A DNA stretch of 45,587 nucleotides, taken from the NCBI RefSeq assembly GCF_023145115.1, contig NZ_JAGLEJ010000048.1, positions 1 through 45,587 on the forward strand, written 5' to 3'. A program made the translations under genes and the position numbers. The notes under the pieces are model-generated. The model saw only the letters and a list, made by a program, of their open reading frames with translations. It did no database searches and was not told where the DNA came from. Positions within the stretch are counted from its first letter, which is position 1, and each line of letters opens with the position of its first letter. The stretch is from Algiphilus sp. (GTDB lineage: Bacteria > Pseudomonadota > Gammaproteobacteria > Nevskiales > Nevskiaceae). Positions 27,134 through 37,297 of the stretch are shown one piece after another.

Positions 27134-28012
27134 TCAGAGCAGCCCCTCATCATGCAGCCAGGCCAGCGTCTCGCCCAGGATGCGCCGGATCATCGCGTCG
27201 GCGCTCGAATGAAGATGTCCGCCCTCGAGATCGCGTCGCGCCGCTGTCGCCCGTGAATCGGTCATGGCCGTCCAGAGGGCGTTCGTGGCCCGCTCCGGAA
27301 TGATGCGATCGTCGCGCGCCGTAACCAGCAGGGCCCGCTGGTCGGGACCCAGCTGTCGCGCATGCTCCTCAGGTGAGGGCAGCCGCGCATAGGCGGTGAT
27401 GAACCAGCTGAGCGCATCGGCGAGAAGACGTCCGGCGCGGCCGAAGCGCGGCTCGAAACGCAGCGCGAGTTGATGCGCGATGACCGTGTCCAGATTGCCG
27501 TAGCCCTGTACGGCGACCATGCCCGGAATATCGTGCCGTGCCGCGGTCACCACCGCGAAGGGAGCGCCCAGGCTGGCACCGACGACCGTGATGCGCTCGC
27601 CGTCGATGGCGGGGTGGGCAACAAGCGCGTCGAACAGGGCGCCGATGCCCTCCAGCGTGTCGAATATCGCGGCTCGCGCCGCCGGAAGATGCCGGATGCT
27701 GCCGGGAAAGGTGAAGCTCCGGGGCGGGTCGTAGGGATAGTCGAAGCTCGCCATGGCCATGGGGGCATCGACATCCGGCAGCAGATCGAGCGTACGGTCT
27801 GCGCTCTGCAGGCCGCCGAAGAGCATGACCGCCGGTACCGGCGTGTCGCCGGAGTCGTTCGGCAGCCGCAGCTCGGCCGCGATGCGGCGGCCGTTGTCGA
27901 GCGTGAGGGTGACGGTTTCCCGGCGATGGTCGGCGAGGGCGCTGCCGACGGGGAGCGCGAGCAGCGCCGCCAGCGCGATGGCGCGCAGCCGGATCGGCGG
28001 GCGCGGGCGCAT
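27134..28012 (-). CDS. secreted alpha/beta hydrolase
   Basis: A 292-residue protein with a Sec signal peptide (about 1-27, ending ALA before Asp28). The mature part has an alpha/beta-hydrolase fold: nucleophile Ser147 in GASLG, acid Asp234 or Asp235 in TARDDRIIP, and His266 or His268 in EGGHLHSS. FDYPYDPPRSF and PAVMLFGGLQ supply strands near the oxyanion hole. Substrate unknown; esterase or peptidase activity is possible. ATG 28012 is chosen because it starts the signal peptide 10 bp after the nadC stop, so it is probably co-transcribed with nadC. Confidence 0.82.
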   Translation of the reverse strand: MRPRPPIRLRAIALAALLALPVGSALADHRRETVTLTLDNGRRIAAELRLPNDSGDTPVPAVMLFGGLQSADRTLDLLPDVDAPMAMASFDYPYDPPRSFTFPGSIRHLPAARAAIFDTLEGIGALFDALVAHPAIDGERITVVGASLGAPFAVVTAARHDIPGMVAVQGYGNLDTVIAHQLALRFEPRFGRAGRLLADALSWFITAYARLPSPEEHARQLGPDQRALLVTARDDRIIPERATNALWTAMTDSRATAARRDLEGGHLHSSADAMIRRILGETLAWLHDEGLL

Positions 28013-28022
28013 GACGCGGGGC

Positions 28023-28934
28023 TCAGCGCATCTTGACGCTGAGTGCGTGCACCGGTCCGGGATTCTCGGTCTCGCGGGCCTCGTTGAGGCGCATCGAGAT
28101 GTCCACTGCCTGCACGTTCTTGGTGAGGCCGCCGATGGAGATGCGGTCCACGCCGGTGTCGGCGATGTCGCGCACATTGCTGATGGTGATGCCGCCGGAG
28201 GCCTCGATGATGGTCTGTGCCCGGTTGAAGCGGCGGTACTCGCGGGTCATCGCGACCGCCTTGGTCAGCAGGTGCGTGGCGAAGTCGTCGCACAGCAGCA
28301 GGTCGACGGCGCCGTCGAGGGCGGCCTGTACTTCGTTGAGGTTCTCGGCCTCGCACATCACGGGCACACCCGCATCCAGTGCCCGCGCCGCGTCGATGGC
28401 TTCCTTGATGCCGCCGGCGGCCGCGATGTGATTCTCCTTGATGAGGATGGCGTCGAACAGGCCCATGCGGTGATTGCGGCCGCCACCGCAGCGCACCGCG
28501 TACTTCTGCGCGCTGCGCAGGCCGGGAATGGTCTTGCGGGTGTCGACGATCTCGGCGTCGGTGCCGCGCACGCGCTCGACGAAGCGGCGCGTCACGGTCG
28601 CGGTACCGGACAGCGTCTGCAGAAAGTTGAGCGCGGTCCGCTCCGCGGTCAGCAGGCTCGGGGCCGGGCCGTGCCAGTCGCAGATGGCATCACCGGCCTT
28701 GACGTTGTCGCCCTCGGCGGCCTGCCACTCGATGCGGATGGCCGGATCGACACGGCGGCAGACCGCCTCGACCCACGGGATCCCGCACAGCACCAGTGGC
28801 TCGCGCGCCAGCAGACGGGCGCTCGATTCGCGATCGGGGACCAGACGCGCCGTATGGTCGCCGTCGCCGAGATCCTCGGCCACGGCGTGGGCCACGACGG
28901 TTTCGATGTCTTCGGGCAGGGCGGTCTCGGACAT
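28023..28934 (-). CDS. nadC: nicotinate-nucleotide pyrophosphorylase (carboxylating) NadC
   Basis: NadC converts quinolinate and PRPP to nicotinate mononucleotide in de novo NAD synthesis. The 303-residue product has AERTALNFLQTLSGTAT, the substrate-binding DTRKTIPGLRSAQKYAVRCG, HRMGLFDAILIKENH and the phosphate-binding SGGITISNVRDIADTGVDRIS. ATG 28934 is chosen as the first start giving the family's N terminus (MSETALPEDIETVVAHAVAED). It lies 37 bp after argF, in the same direction. Confidence 0.96.
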   Translation of the reverse strand: MSETALPEDIETVVAHAVAEDLGDGDHTARLVPDRESSARLLAREPLVLCGIPWVEAVCRRVDPAIRIEWQAAEGDNVKAGDAICDWHGPAPSLLTAERTALNFLQTLSGTATVTRRFVERVRGTDAEIVDTRKTIPGLRSAQKYAVRCGGGRNHRMGLFDAILIKENHIAAAGGIKEAIDAARALDAGVPVMCEAENLNEVQAALDGAVDLLLCDDFATHLLTKAVAMTREYRRFNRAQTIIEASGGITISNVRDIADTGVDRISIGGLTKNVQAVDISMRLNEARETENPGPVHALSVKMR

Positions 28935-28971
28935 GGTGACAATCGGCTCGGTGGCGCGCGTTCGGACGCGG

Positions 28972-29907
28972 TCAGTCCACGAGTGTAACCGCACCGGGTG
29001 TGCCCGGCGGCGCTAGCAGGGCCTCGACCAGGGCCTTCTGCGCGTGCAGGCGGTTCTCGGCCTCCATCCACACCCGGCTCTGCGGGCCGTCGATGACCGA
29101 TGCCGCGACTTCCTCACCACGGTGTGCCGGCAGGCAATGCAGGAAGATGGCTTCGCGCGCCGCGGAAGCCATCATCGCGTCGTCGACACAGTATCCGGAG
29201 AAAGCGCGGCAGCGCGCCTGATGCTCCTCCTCCTGCCCCATGCTCGCCCAGACATCGGTCACCACGACGTCGGCGTTCTCCACTGCTGCCAGGGGGTCGT
29301 TGCCGATGGCGGCGTTGCCGCGCGCCAGCGCCTGCCATTCCGCGTCCGGTTCGAAGCCGCGGGGCGTGGCCACGCGCATCTCGAATCCGAACAGGCCGGC
29401 AGCCTCGAGCCACGAGTGGCAGACATTGTTGCCGTCGCCGACCCAGGCCACGCGCGCGCCGGTGATCTCGCCGCGGCATTCGACGATGGTCTGTATGTCG
29501 GCGAGCAGCTGGCAGGGGTGGCAGGCCTCGGAGAGTCCGTTGATGATGGGGACGGTCGATACCGCGGCCATCGCTTCCTGCTGCGCCTGGGCGTCGTTGC
29601 GCACCATGATGGCGTCGCACATCGATGACAGGACGCGCGCGGTATCACCGACCGGTTCGCCGCGGCCGAGCTGGGTGTCGCGCGGCGACAGGAAGATGGC
29701 GTGGCCGCCGAGCTGCGCCATGGCTGCCTCGAAGCTGACGCGCGTGCGCGTGGAACTCTTCGAGAACACCATCGCCAGCACCTTCCCCAGCAGCGGCCGG
29801 TGCGCCGGGTCGGAGGCGCGCTTGAGCGCGATGGCGCGCGTGACCAGCGCGCGCAGCGCTTCGGCGGGCAGGTCCGACAGGCGGAGAAAGTGGCGGGGCG
29901 AGGGCAT
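28972..29907 (-). CDS. argF: ornithine carbamoyltransferase
   Basis: OTCase makes citrulline from ornithine and carbamoyl phosphate in arginine synthesis. The 311-residue product has the carbamoyl-phosphate loop SSTRTR (51-56), HPCQLLADIQT, the ornithine-loop VTDVWASMGQE and HCLPAHRGEEV. ATG 29907 gives the usual MPSPRHFLRLSDL opening; no clear Shine-Dalgarno sequence precedes it. A hairpin between sodB and argF (29928-29948) suggests partial transcriptional separation. Confidence 0.96.
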   Translation of the reverse strand: MPSPRHFLRLSDLPAEALRALVTRAIALKRASDPAHRPLLGKVLAMVFSKSSTRTRVSFEAAMAQLGGHAIFLSPRDTQLGRGEPVGDTARVLSSMCDAIMVRNDAQAQQEAMAAVSTVPIINGLSEACHPCQLLADIQTIVECRGEITGARVAWVGDGNNVCHSWLEAAGLFGFEMRVATPRGFEPDAEWQALARGNAAIGNDPLAAVENADVVVTDVWASMGQEEEHQARCRAFSGYCVDDAMMASAAREAIFLHCLPAHRGEEVAASVIDGPQSRVWMEAENRLHAQKALVEALLAPPGTPGAVTLVD

Positions 29908-29925
29908 GTTGGGGGACCGGAATGG

Positions 29926-29948
29926 AAAGGCCGCGCAATGCGCGGCCT
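29926..29948 (-). terminator. hairpin after sodB
   Basis: On the minus strand a 9-bp GC-rich stem (29928-29936 with 29940-29948, loop of 3) is followed by a short CCTTTCC. It fits a weak terminator between sodB and argF. Confidence 0.5.
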
Positions 29949-29977
29949 GTTGCGGATCGGAACTCTGCGGAGACGCT

Positions 29978-30553
29978 TCAGGCGAGATTCTGCTCCACGA
30001 ACTCCCAGTTGACCAGAGACCAGAAGGCCTCGAGGTACTTCGGGCGGGCGTTGCGGTAGTCGATGTAGTAGGCGTGCTCCCAGACATCGCAGGTCAGCAG
30101 TGCGCGGTCACCGCTGGTCAGGGGCGTGCCGGCGTTGGAGGTCGAGGTCACGGCCAGCGAGCCGTCGGCCTTGCGCACCAGCCACGCCCAGCCCGAGCCG
30201 AAGGTACCCACGGCGGTCTCGGTGAACTGCTTCTTGAAGTCCTCGATGCCGCCGAACTCGCGCACCAGCGCATCGGTGATCTTCTTGCCCGGCGGCTTCT
30301 GCTCGGGCGTCAGGCAGTGCCAGAAGAAGCTGTGATTCCAGATCTGGGCGGTCTGGTTGAAGAGCTTCCCCGAGGACTTGGTGATGATCTCCTCGAGCGG
30401 CATCTGTTCGTACTCGGTACCGTTGATCAGCTTGTTGGCCGTGTCGACGTAGGTCTTGTGATGCTTGCCGTGGTGGAAGTCGAGGGTTTCGGCCGACATG
30501 TGGGGCTCGAGCGCGTCGCGCGCGTACGGCAGTTCGGGCAGCGTCAACGCCAT
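29978..30553 (-). CDS. sodB: superoxide dismutase [Fe]
   Basis: SodB disproportionates superoxide in the cytoplasm. The 191-residue product carries the metal ligands His27 (DFHHGKHHKTY), a His in IWNHSFFWHCL, and Asp and His in DVWEHAYYIDY. FNQTAQIWNHSFFW and the short length match the iron type rather than the manganese type. AGGAG lies about 8 nt before the ATG. A leader hairpin CCGGGC/GCCCGG at 30595-30613 precedes it. Confidence 0.96.
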   Translation of the reverse strand: MALTLPELPYARDALEPHMSAETLDFHHGKHHKTYVDTANKLINGTEYEQMPLEEIITKSSGKLFNQTAQIWNHSFFWHCLTPEQKPPGKKITDALVREFGGIEDFKKQFTETAVGTFGSGWAWLVRKADGSLAVTSTSNAGTPLTSGDRALLTCDVWEHAYYIDYRNARPKYLEAFWSLVNWEFVEQNLA

Positions 30554-30759
30554 CTTGGCTCTCCTGGAGGTCTGGTCTGGGGAACATTCGCTGGCCGGGC
30601 TTGTCCTGCCCGGTGATCGGATCGCAAAGTCCGCTCACAGTGTAAACCGAGTCGTTCGATTACCTGCAAGCGCCCGCATCGGGGCTTGCGGCGGTGCCGT
30701 TCGACCGGTCGGCATTTCCCTATACTGTCGCCCCCGCCGCAACGCGAGGAAGGAATTCC
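30554..30759. promoter_or_regulatory. divergent sodB/grxD control region
   Basis: For sodB (minus) a -10 TACACT (complement of 30639-30644) is paired with a distant TTGCAG (30664-30669, 19-bp spacer). For grxD (plus) a -10 TATACT lies at 30721-30726 without a good -35, followed by a purine-rich ribosome-binding site GAGGAAGG. The sodB leader contains the hairpin at 30595-30613. In E. coli both genes respond to iron status; I see no convincing Fur box here. Confidence 0.45.
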
Positions 30760-31086
30760 ATGGACGCACTCGAACGCATCACCAAGCAGGTCACCGAGAA
30801 TCCGGTGCTCATCTACATGAAGGGGTCGCCCGATTTCCCGCAGTGCGGCTTCTCGGCGCGCGCCGTGCAGGCACTCAAGGCATGCGGGGTCCCGTTCGCG
30901 TTCGTCAACATCTACGAGAACGAGGACATCTACCGCGCGCTGCCGGGCTACGCCAACTGGCCGACCTTTCCGCAGCTCTACGTGAAGGGCGAGTTGGTGG
31001 GCGGCTGCGACATCACGCTCGACCTCTACGAGCAGGGCGAGCTCGAGCGCATGCTGCGCGAAGCCGTGCAGGAGGGGGACGCCTAG
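30760..31086 (+). CDS. grxD: monothiol glutaredoxin GrxD (Grx4)
   Basis: GrxD carries or transfers [2Fe-2S] clusters bound with glutathione. The 108-residue product has the CGFS active site (PDFPQCGFSARAVQAL), the cis-proline segment NWPTFPQLYVKGELVGGCDI and the N-terminal IYMKGSP strand, all diagnostic of the monothiol class. It is divergent from sodB, placing two iron-related genes together. Confidence 0.96.
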   Translation: MDALERITKQVTENPVLIYMKGSPDFPQCGFSARAVQALKACGVPFAFVNIYENEDIYRALPGYANWPTFPQLYVKGELVGGCDITLDLYEQGELERMLREAVQEGDA

Positions 31087-31171
31087 TCGGAGAGCGGGGC
31101 GTGGGCGTTCGGGCGCGAGTGCTAAACTCGCCCGATAACGCCCAACCACCCTGCTTTCAAGGAGACCCTTC

Positions 31172-32932
<1,761 letters not shown>

Positions 32933-32940
32933 CGGGCGGC

Positions 32941-33726
32941 ATGCGCGCGCAGCAACGCGTCGGCCTGCTGGTCATCGGCGACGAGATCCTCTCCGGCAAG
33001 CGGCAGGACCGGCACTTCGCCGCGGTCGTCGCGATGCTCGCGGAGCGCGGCATCGAGCTGGCCTGGGCGCAGGTGCTCGGCGACGACGAGGCCCGGATCG
33101 CCACCTCGCTCGCGCGCGCCGGCGAGGATGGCGATGCCGTGCTCAGTTGCGGCGGCATAGGCGCCACACCGGACGATGTCACGCGGCAGGCCGCTGCACG
33201 CGCCGGTGGGCGCGCGCTGGCGCTGCACGAAGCGGGTGCGGCCATCCTGCGCGACAAGTTCGGCGACCGTGCGACGCCGCAGCGTCTGCGCATGGCGGAG
33301 TTCCCGGAAGGCGCCGAACTGATTCCGAACCCGGTCAACGGCGTGGCCGGTTTCTCGCTGGGGAGCTGGTACTTCGTTCCGGGCTTCCCGGACATGGCGT
33401 GGCCGATGCTGGAGTGGGTGCTGGACCAGCGTCTTCGCCATCTGCACAACGCCGAGCCGGCCGAGGAGTATCGGCTGCGCGTCATAGGTACCACCGGCGA
33501 GAGCGATCTGCTCGACCTCATGGAAGGGTTGCTGGCGGCGCATCCCGCGATTCGTCTGTCGAGCCTGCCCGCGCGCCACCGTGACCAGGAGGAGCGCCAT
33601 ATCGAACTGGGTGTGCGCGGGGCAGCGGCCGATGCCGCGCGCGCCTATCGGGAGCTGCGCGATGGGCTATCCGTCCGCGAGGGGCTGCGCATCGAGGAAC
33701 TTCGGCCGCCCGACGCCGCCGGCTGA
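32941..33726 (+). CDS. CinA-like molybdopterin-binding domain protein
   Basis: The 261-residue product corresponds to the N-terminal MoCF_biosynth (COG1058) half of CinA: GLLVIGDEILSGKRQDRHF, SCGGIGATPDDVTRQAAA and PNPVNGVAGFSLGSWYFVPGFP. The C-terminal nicotinamide-nucleotide amidase domain of full CinA is missing, which is a common stand-alone form in proteobacteria. Members are linked to ADP-ribose or nucleotide pyrophosphatase activity; function here is uncertain. It begins 8 bp after icd and is probably co-transcribed. Confidence 0.85.
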   Translation: MRAQQRVGLLVIGDEILSGKRQDRHFAAVVAMLAERGIELAWAQVLGDDEARIATSLARAGEDGDAVLSCGGIGATPDDVTRQAAARAGGRALALHEAGAAILRDKFGDRATPQRLRMAEFPEGAELIPNPVNGVAGFSLGSWYFVPGFPDMAWPMLEWVLDQRLRHLHNAEPAEEYRLRVIGTTGESDLLDLMEGLLAAHPAIRLSSLPARHRDQEERHIELGVRGAAADAARAYRELRDGLSVREGLRIEELRPPDAAG

Positions 33727-33736
33727 CGCGCCGTCG

Positions 33737-34633
33737 TCACGCCCGTGCGGGCGTCGCGCGCTTCTGCTGCCAGCTCGCCAGGATGCACGCTGCCACCACC
33801 AGCACGGCGCCGCCCATGGCCTGCACGCCGGGTGTCTCGCCCCACAGCGCCCACCCCAGAAGTGCCGCGAACACCACCGAGCTGTAGGTAATGGCGCCGA
33901 CCCGCGCCGCGGGCGCCACCGAGTAGGCGCGCGTCAGGCAGAGCTGGCCCACCAGGGCCAGCACGCCGGCGCCGACCATCACCCAGAATGCGCTCGTTTC
34001 CGGTCGCTCCCAGGCCCAGAGCAGCGGCACCCCCGAAATGAGCGTGCTGAGCAGCGAGAAGTAGAAGACGATGCGCGGAGTGGTCTCGGTGCGCGAGACG
34101 CGGCGTATGGACACCATCGCGGCGGCGGCCAGCACGCCGGAAAGCGCGCCGATCAGCGCCGGCCAGCGCAGCAGGCCGGCGGACGCGGGGTCGACGATCA
34201 GTGCGATGCCGCAGAAGCCGAAGACGCTCACCGGCAGGATGACCAGCGGCGGCACCTCGCGCAGCCACAGCCAGGCGATCACCGGAATGAACAGCGGTGC
34301 GCTGTAGTTGAGCAGTACCGCCTCCGCGAGGTGGAGATGGTGCAGCGCGTGGAAGAAGCAGTACATCGCCGCCAGTCCGAAGCCGGCGCGCAGCAGATGG
34401 CCGCCGAGGTGGCGCGTCGCCAGGCCGCGCACGCGCACGCGCAGGATCCACGGCAGCAGTGCGACCAGTGCCACCGCGTTGCGCATGAACACCACCATCT
34501 CGTTCGGCATGGTTGCGCTGGCGGTCTTGATGCAGGCCCCCACCATCGCGAACGAGGCCGCCGCGCCCAGCGCGTACAGGGCGCCCAGCCGGAGATCGTC
34601 GGGGGGTAGGGCGGTTTGCGGAGGGTGCGCCAC
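33737..34633 (-). CDS. EamA/DMT-family transporter
   Basis: A 298-residue inner-membrane protein with ten predicted helices in two EamA repeats (about 15-145 and 155-290). Segments include LGALYALGAAASFAMVGACI, FGLAAMYCFFHALHHLHLAE, VGALITYS-like AITYSSVVFAALLGWALWGE and AVLVVAACILASW. The substrate cannot be predicted. GTG 34633 is chosen because the longer frame upstream is formed by the inverted-repeat element at 34655-34832 and encodes no membrane segment. Confidence 0.85.
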   Translation of the reverse strand: MAHPPQTALPPDDLRLGALYALGAAASFAMVGACIKTASATMPNEMVVFMRNAVALVALLPWILRVRVRGLATRHLGGHLLRAGFGLAAMYCFFHALHHLHLAEAVLLNYSAPLFIPVIAWLWLREVPPLVILPVSVFGFCGIALIVDPASAGLLRWPALIGALSGVLAAAAMVSIRRVSRTETTPRIVFYFSLLSTLISGVPLLWAWERPETSAFWVMVGAGVLALVGQLCLTRAYSVAPAARVGAITYSSVVFAALLGWALWGETPGVQAMGGAVLVVAACILASWQQKRATPARA

Positions 34634-34654
34634 GTCAGGGCCGAGGGCTGAGAG

Positions 34655-34832
34655 CCGCAGATTGCGCAGATCTCCGCAGATCCGGAAGAAGCATAGAACC
34701 ACAGATTGCACGGATTTCCACAGATTTCTTCCAGCGCGGGTGAGCGCTGACTTCGTCAGCGCCACCGGCGAATAATCCCTTTAATCTGCGTAATCTGTGG
34801 TTCTAAGCTCTTGAATCTGGGCCAATCTGCGG
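34655..34832. repeat. nested inverted-repeat element (MITE/REP-like)
   Basis: Three layers of symmetry share one centre. Outer: CCGCAGATTG (34655-34664) and its exact complement (34823-34832). Middle: TAGAACCACAGATT beginning at 34694 and its complement ending at 34805, extending to 20 of 23 matches. Inner: GCGCTGAC/GTCAGCGC with loop TTC (34744-34762). Short CAGATT words recur in tandem within each arm. It fills the gap between ppsA and the EamA gene. Similar AATCTGTGGTTCTA words are familiar from repeats in other bacterial genomes. Confidence 0.75.
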
Positions 34833-34842
34833 TTCCGGGCCG

Positions 34843-37221
34843 CTACTGCGACTTGCCCGCGAGGAACAGCCAGGTTTCGACCACCGTATCCGGGTTGAGC
34901 GACATCGACTCGATGCCCTGGTCGAGCAGCCAGCGCGACAGCTCGGGATAGTCGGACGGGCCCTGGCCGCAGATGCCGACGTACTTGCCCTGCTCGCGAC
35001 AGGCCTTGATGGCCATGCCCAACATGCGCTTGACGGCCTCGTCGCGCTCGTCGAAGAGATGCGCGATCAGGCCGGAGTCGCGGTCCAGGCCCAGGGTGAG
35101 CTGGGTCATGTCGTTGGAGCCGATCGAGAAACCGTCGAAGTACTGCAGGAACTGGTCGGCGAGCACCGCATTGGACGGCAGCTCGCACATCATGATCACC
35201 TTGAGCCCGTTCATGCCGCGCTCCAGGCCGTTCTCGCCCAGGATGCGCGTCACCGCCTCGGCTTCGCCCAGGGTGCGTACGAAGGGGATCATCAGCTGGA
35301 CGTTGTCCAGCCCCATCTCGTCGCGCACGTAGCGCATGGCGCGGCACTCGAGATCGAAGCAGGGCCGGAACTCGTCCGAGATGTAGCGCGAGGCGCCGCG
35401 GAAGCCCAGCATCGGGTTCTCCTCGTGCGGCTCGTACTGCTGACCACCGAGCAGGTTGGCGTACTCGTTGGTCTTGAAGTCCGACATGCGCACGATGACC
35501 GGCTCCGGCGCGAAGGCCGCTGCGATGGTGGCCACGCCCTCGGCGAGACGCTGCACGAAGTACTCGACCGGGTCCTCGTAGGCCGCGATGATGGGCGCGA
35601 TCTGGCGCTTGATCTCGTCGGGCTGGCTGTCGTAGGCGAGCAGGGCCTGCGGGTGGATGCCGATCTGCTTGTTGATGATGAACTCGAGCCGAGCCAGCCC
35701 GACGCCCTTGTTGGGCAGCGCCGAGAAGTCGAAGGCCTGGTCGGGGTTGCCGACGTTCATCATGATCTTGACCGGCAGTTCCGGCATGTCGTCGAGCGGG
35801 ATCTCGTCGACCGCGAAATCGACATGGCCCTCGTAGATGTTGCCGGTGTCGCCCTCGGCGCAGCTCACCGTCGCGGAGTCGACGTTGAGCAGCGCCTTGG
35901 TGGCGTCGCCGCAGCCGACCACCGCCGGAATGCCGAGCTCGCGCGCGATGATGGCGGCGTGGCAGGTGCGGCCGCCGCGGTTGGTGACGATGGCCGCGGC
36001 ACGCTTCATGACCGGCTCCCAGTCCGGATCGGTCATGTCGGTGACCAGCACGTCGCCCTTGTCGACCTTGTCCATCTGGTCGATGGAGCTGAGGATCTTG
36101 ACCTTGCCGGCGCCGATCTTCTGGCCGATAGCGCGCCCGGTGGTCACGACCTTGCCGCGCGACTTCAGCTTGTAGCGGCGCAGCACGCTGGTCTGGGCGC
36201 GCGACTGCACGGTCTCGGGCCGCGCCTGGAGGATGTAGAGGCCGCCGTCGAAGCCGTCCTTGCCCCATTCGATGTCCATGGGGCGCCCGTAGTGCTCCTC
36301 GATGATCACCGCGAAACGCGCCAGCTGCTCGGCGTCGGCATCGGTGAGGCAGAAGCGCTGGCGGTCGGCGGCGTCGACATCGACGAACTCGACCGTCTTG
36401 CCCACGTCCTGCGAGCCGGCGTAGATCATCTTCTTCGCCTTGGTGCCGAGCCCGCGGCGCAGCACCGCGGGCCGGCCGGCCGCCAGGCCCGGCTTGTAGA
36501 CGTAGAACTCGTCGGGGTTCACCGCACCCTGGACCACGGCCTCGCCGAGGCCGTAGCTGGCGGTGATGAACACTGCATCGCGGAAGCCGGACTCGGTGTC
36601 CATCGTGAACATGACGCCGGAGGCACCGGTGTCCGAACGCACCATGCGCTGCACGCCGGCCGACAGCGCCACCTGGTCGTGGGCGAAGCCGTGGTGCACG
36701 CGGTAGGAGATGGCGCGGTCGTTGAACAGGCTGGCGAAGACTTCCTTGATCGCCAGAAGAACGTTGTCTATGCCGTTGATATTGAGGAAGGTTTCCTGCT
36801 GGCCCGCGAAGGAGGCATCGGGCAGGTCCTCGGCGGTGGCCGACGAGCGTACCGCCACCGTGATGGGCGCGCCGGCGGCCTCCATCATCTTGTCGTAGCT
36901 GGTGCGGATGTCCGCTTCCAGAGCGGGCGGGAAGGGCGCGGCGATGACGTCCTCGCGGATCGCCTTGCCGACGCGCGCCAGCTCGGTGACGTCGTCGACA
37001 TCGAGCGCGCCGAGCTGCGCATTGATGCGATCCGCCAGCCCCTCGTGCGACAGGAACTCGCGGTAGGCATTGGCGGTGGTCGCGAAACCGCCCGGCACGT
37101 TGACGCCGGCTGCCGCCAGGTGCTGGGTCATCTCGCCGAGTGAGGCATTCTTGCCACCCACTCGATCGACATCACCCATGCCGAGGTTCTCGAACCAGAC
37201 CACATTCTCGTCGCTGCTCAT
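34843..37221 (-). CDS. ppsA: phosphoenolpyruvate synthase
   Basis: PpsA converts pyruvate and ATP to PEP, AMP and phosphate for gluconeogenesis. The 792-residue product has the ATP-grasp domain (about 15-345, VGGKNASLGEM and VAVRSSATAEDLPDASFAGQ), the swivelling His domain with GGRTCHAAIIAREL, and a PEP-binding TIM barrel (about 470-790, SNDMTQLTLGLDRDSGL and GICGQGPSDYPE). It is divergent from ppsR, whose product switches it off and on. The two starts are 76 bp apart, with a TATAGT-like box between (37236-37241). Confidence 0.97.
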   Translation of the reverse strand: MSSDENVVWFENLGMGDVDRVGGKNASLGEMTQHLAAAGVNVPGGFATTANAYREFLSHEGLADRINAQLGALDVDDVTELARVGKAIREDVIAAPFPPALEADIRTSYDKMMEAAGAPITVAVRSSATAEDLPDASFAGQQETFLNINGIDNVLLAIKEVFASLFNDRAISYRVHHGFAHDQVALSAGVQRMVRSDTGASGVMFTMDTESGFRDAVFITASYGLGEAVVQGAVNPDEFYVYKPGLAAGRPAVLRRGLGTKAKKMIYAGSQDVGKTVEFVDVDAADRQRFCLTDADAEQLARFAVIIEEHYGRPMDIEWGKDGFDGGLYILQARPETVQSRAQTSVLRRYKLKSRGKVVTTGRAIGQKIGAGKVKILSSIDQMDKVDKGDVLVTDMTDPDWEPVMKRAAAIVTNRGGRTCHAAIIARELGIPAVVGCGDATKALLNVDSATVSCAEGDTGNIYEGHVDFAVDEIPLDDMPELPVKIMMNVGNPDQAFDFSALPNKGVGLARLEFIINKQIGIHPQALLAYDSQPDEIKRQIAPIIAAYEDPVEYFVQRLAEGVATIAAAFAPEPVIVRMSDFKTNEYANLLGGQQYEPHEENPMLGFRGASRYISDEFRPCFDLECRAMRYVRDEMGLDNVQLMIPFVRTLGEAEAVTRILGENGLERGMNGLKVIMMCELPSNAVLADQFLQYFDGFSIGSNDMTQLTLGLDRDSGLIAHLFDERDEAVKRMLGMAIKACREQGKYVGICGQGPSDYPELSRWLLDQGIESMSLNPDTVVETWLFLAGKSQ

Positions 37222-37297
37222 CCCGCATTCCCCGCTATAGTGCGCAGCGGCGCCGCGCCGCGCGCTTCAGATAAGTTTCCGCGCAAGGCAGATCGCG

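Noticed and set aside
30554..30759. Fur box between sodB and grxD
   Set aside because: No stretch approaches the 19-bp Fur consensus, although both genes are often iron-regulated.
34634..34765. N-terminal extension of the EamA transporter
   Set aside because: The 44 extra codons are translated from the inverted-repeat element and contain no membrane helix; GTG 34633 gives the normal family length.
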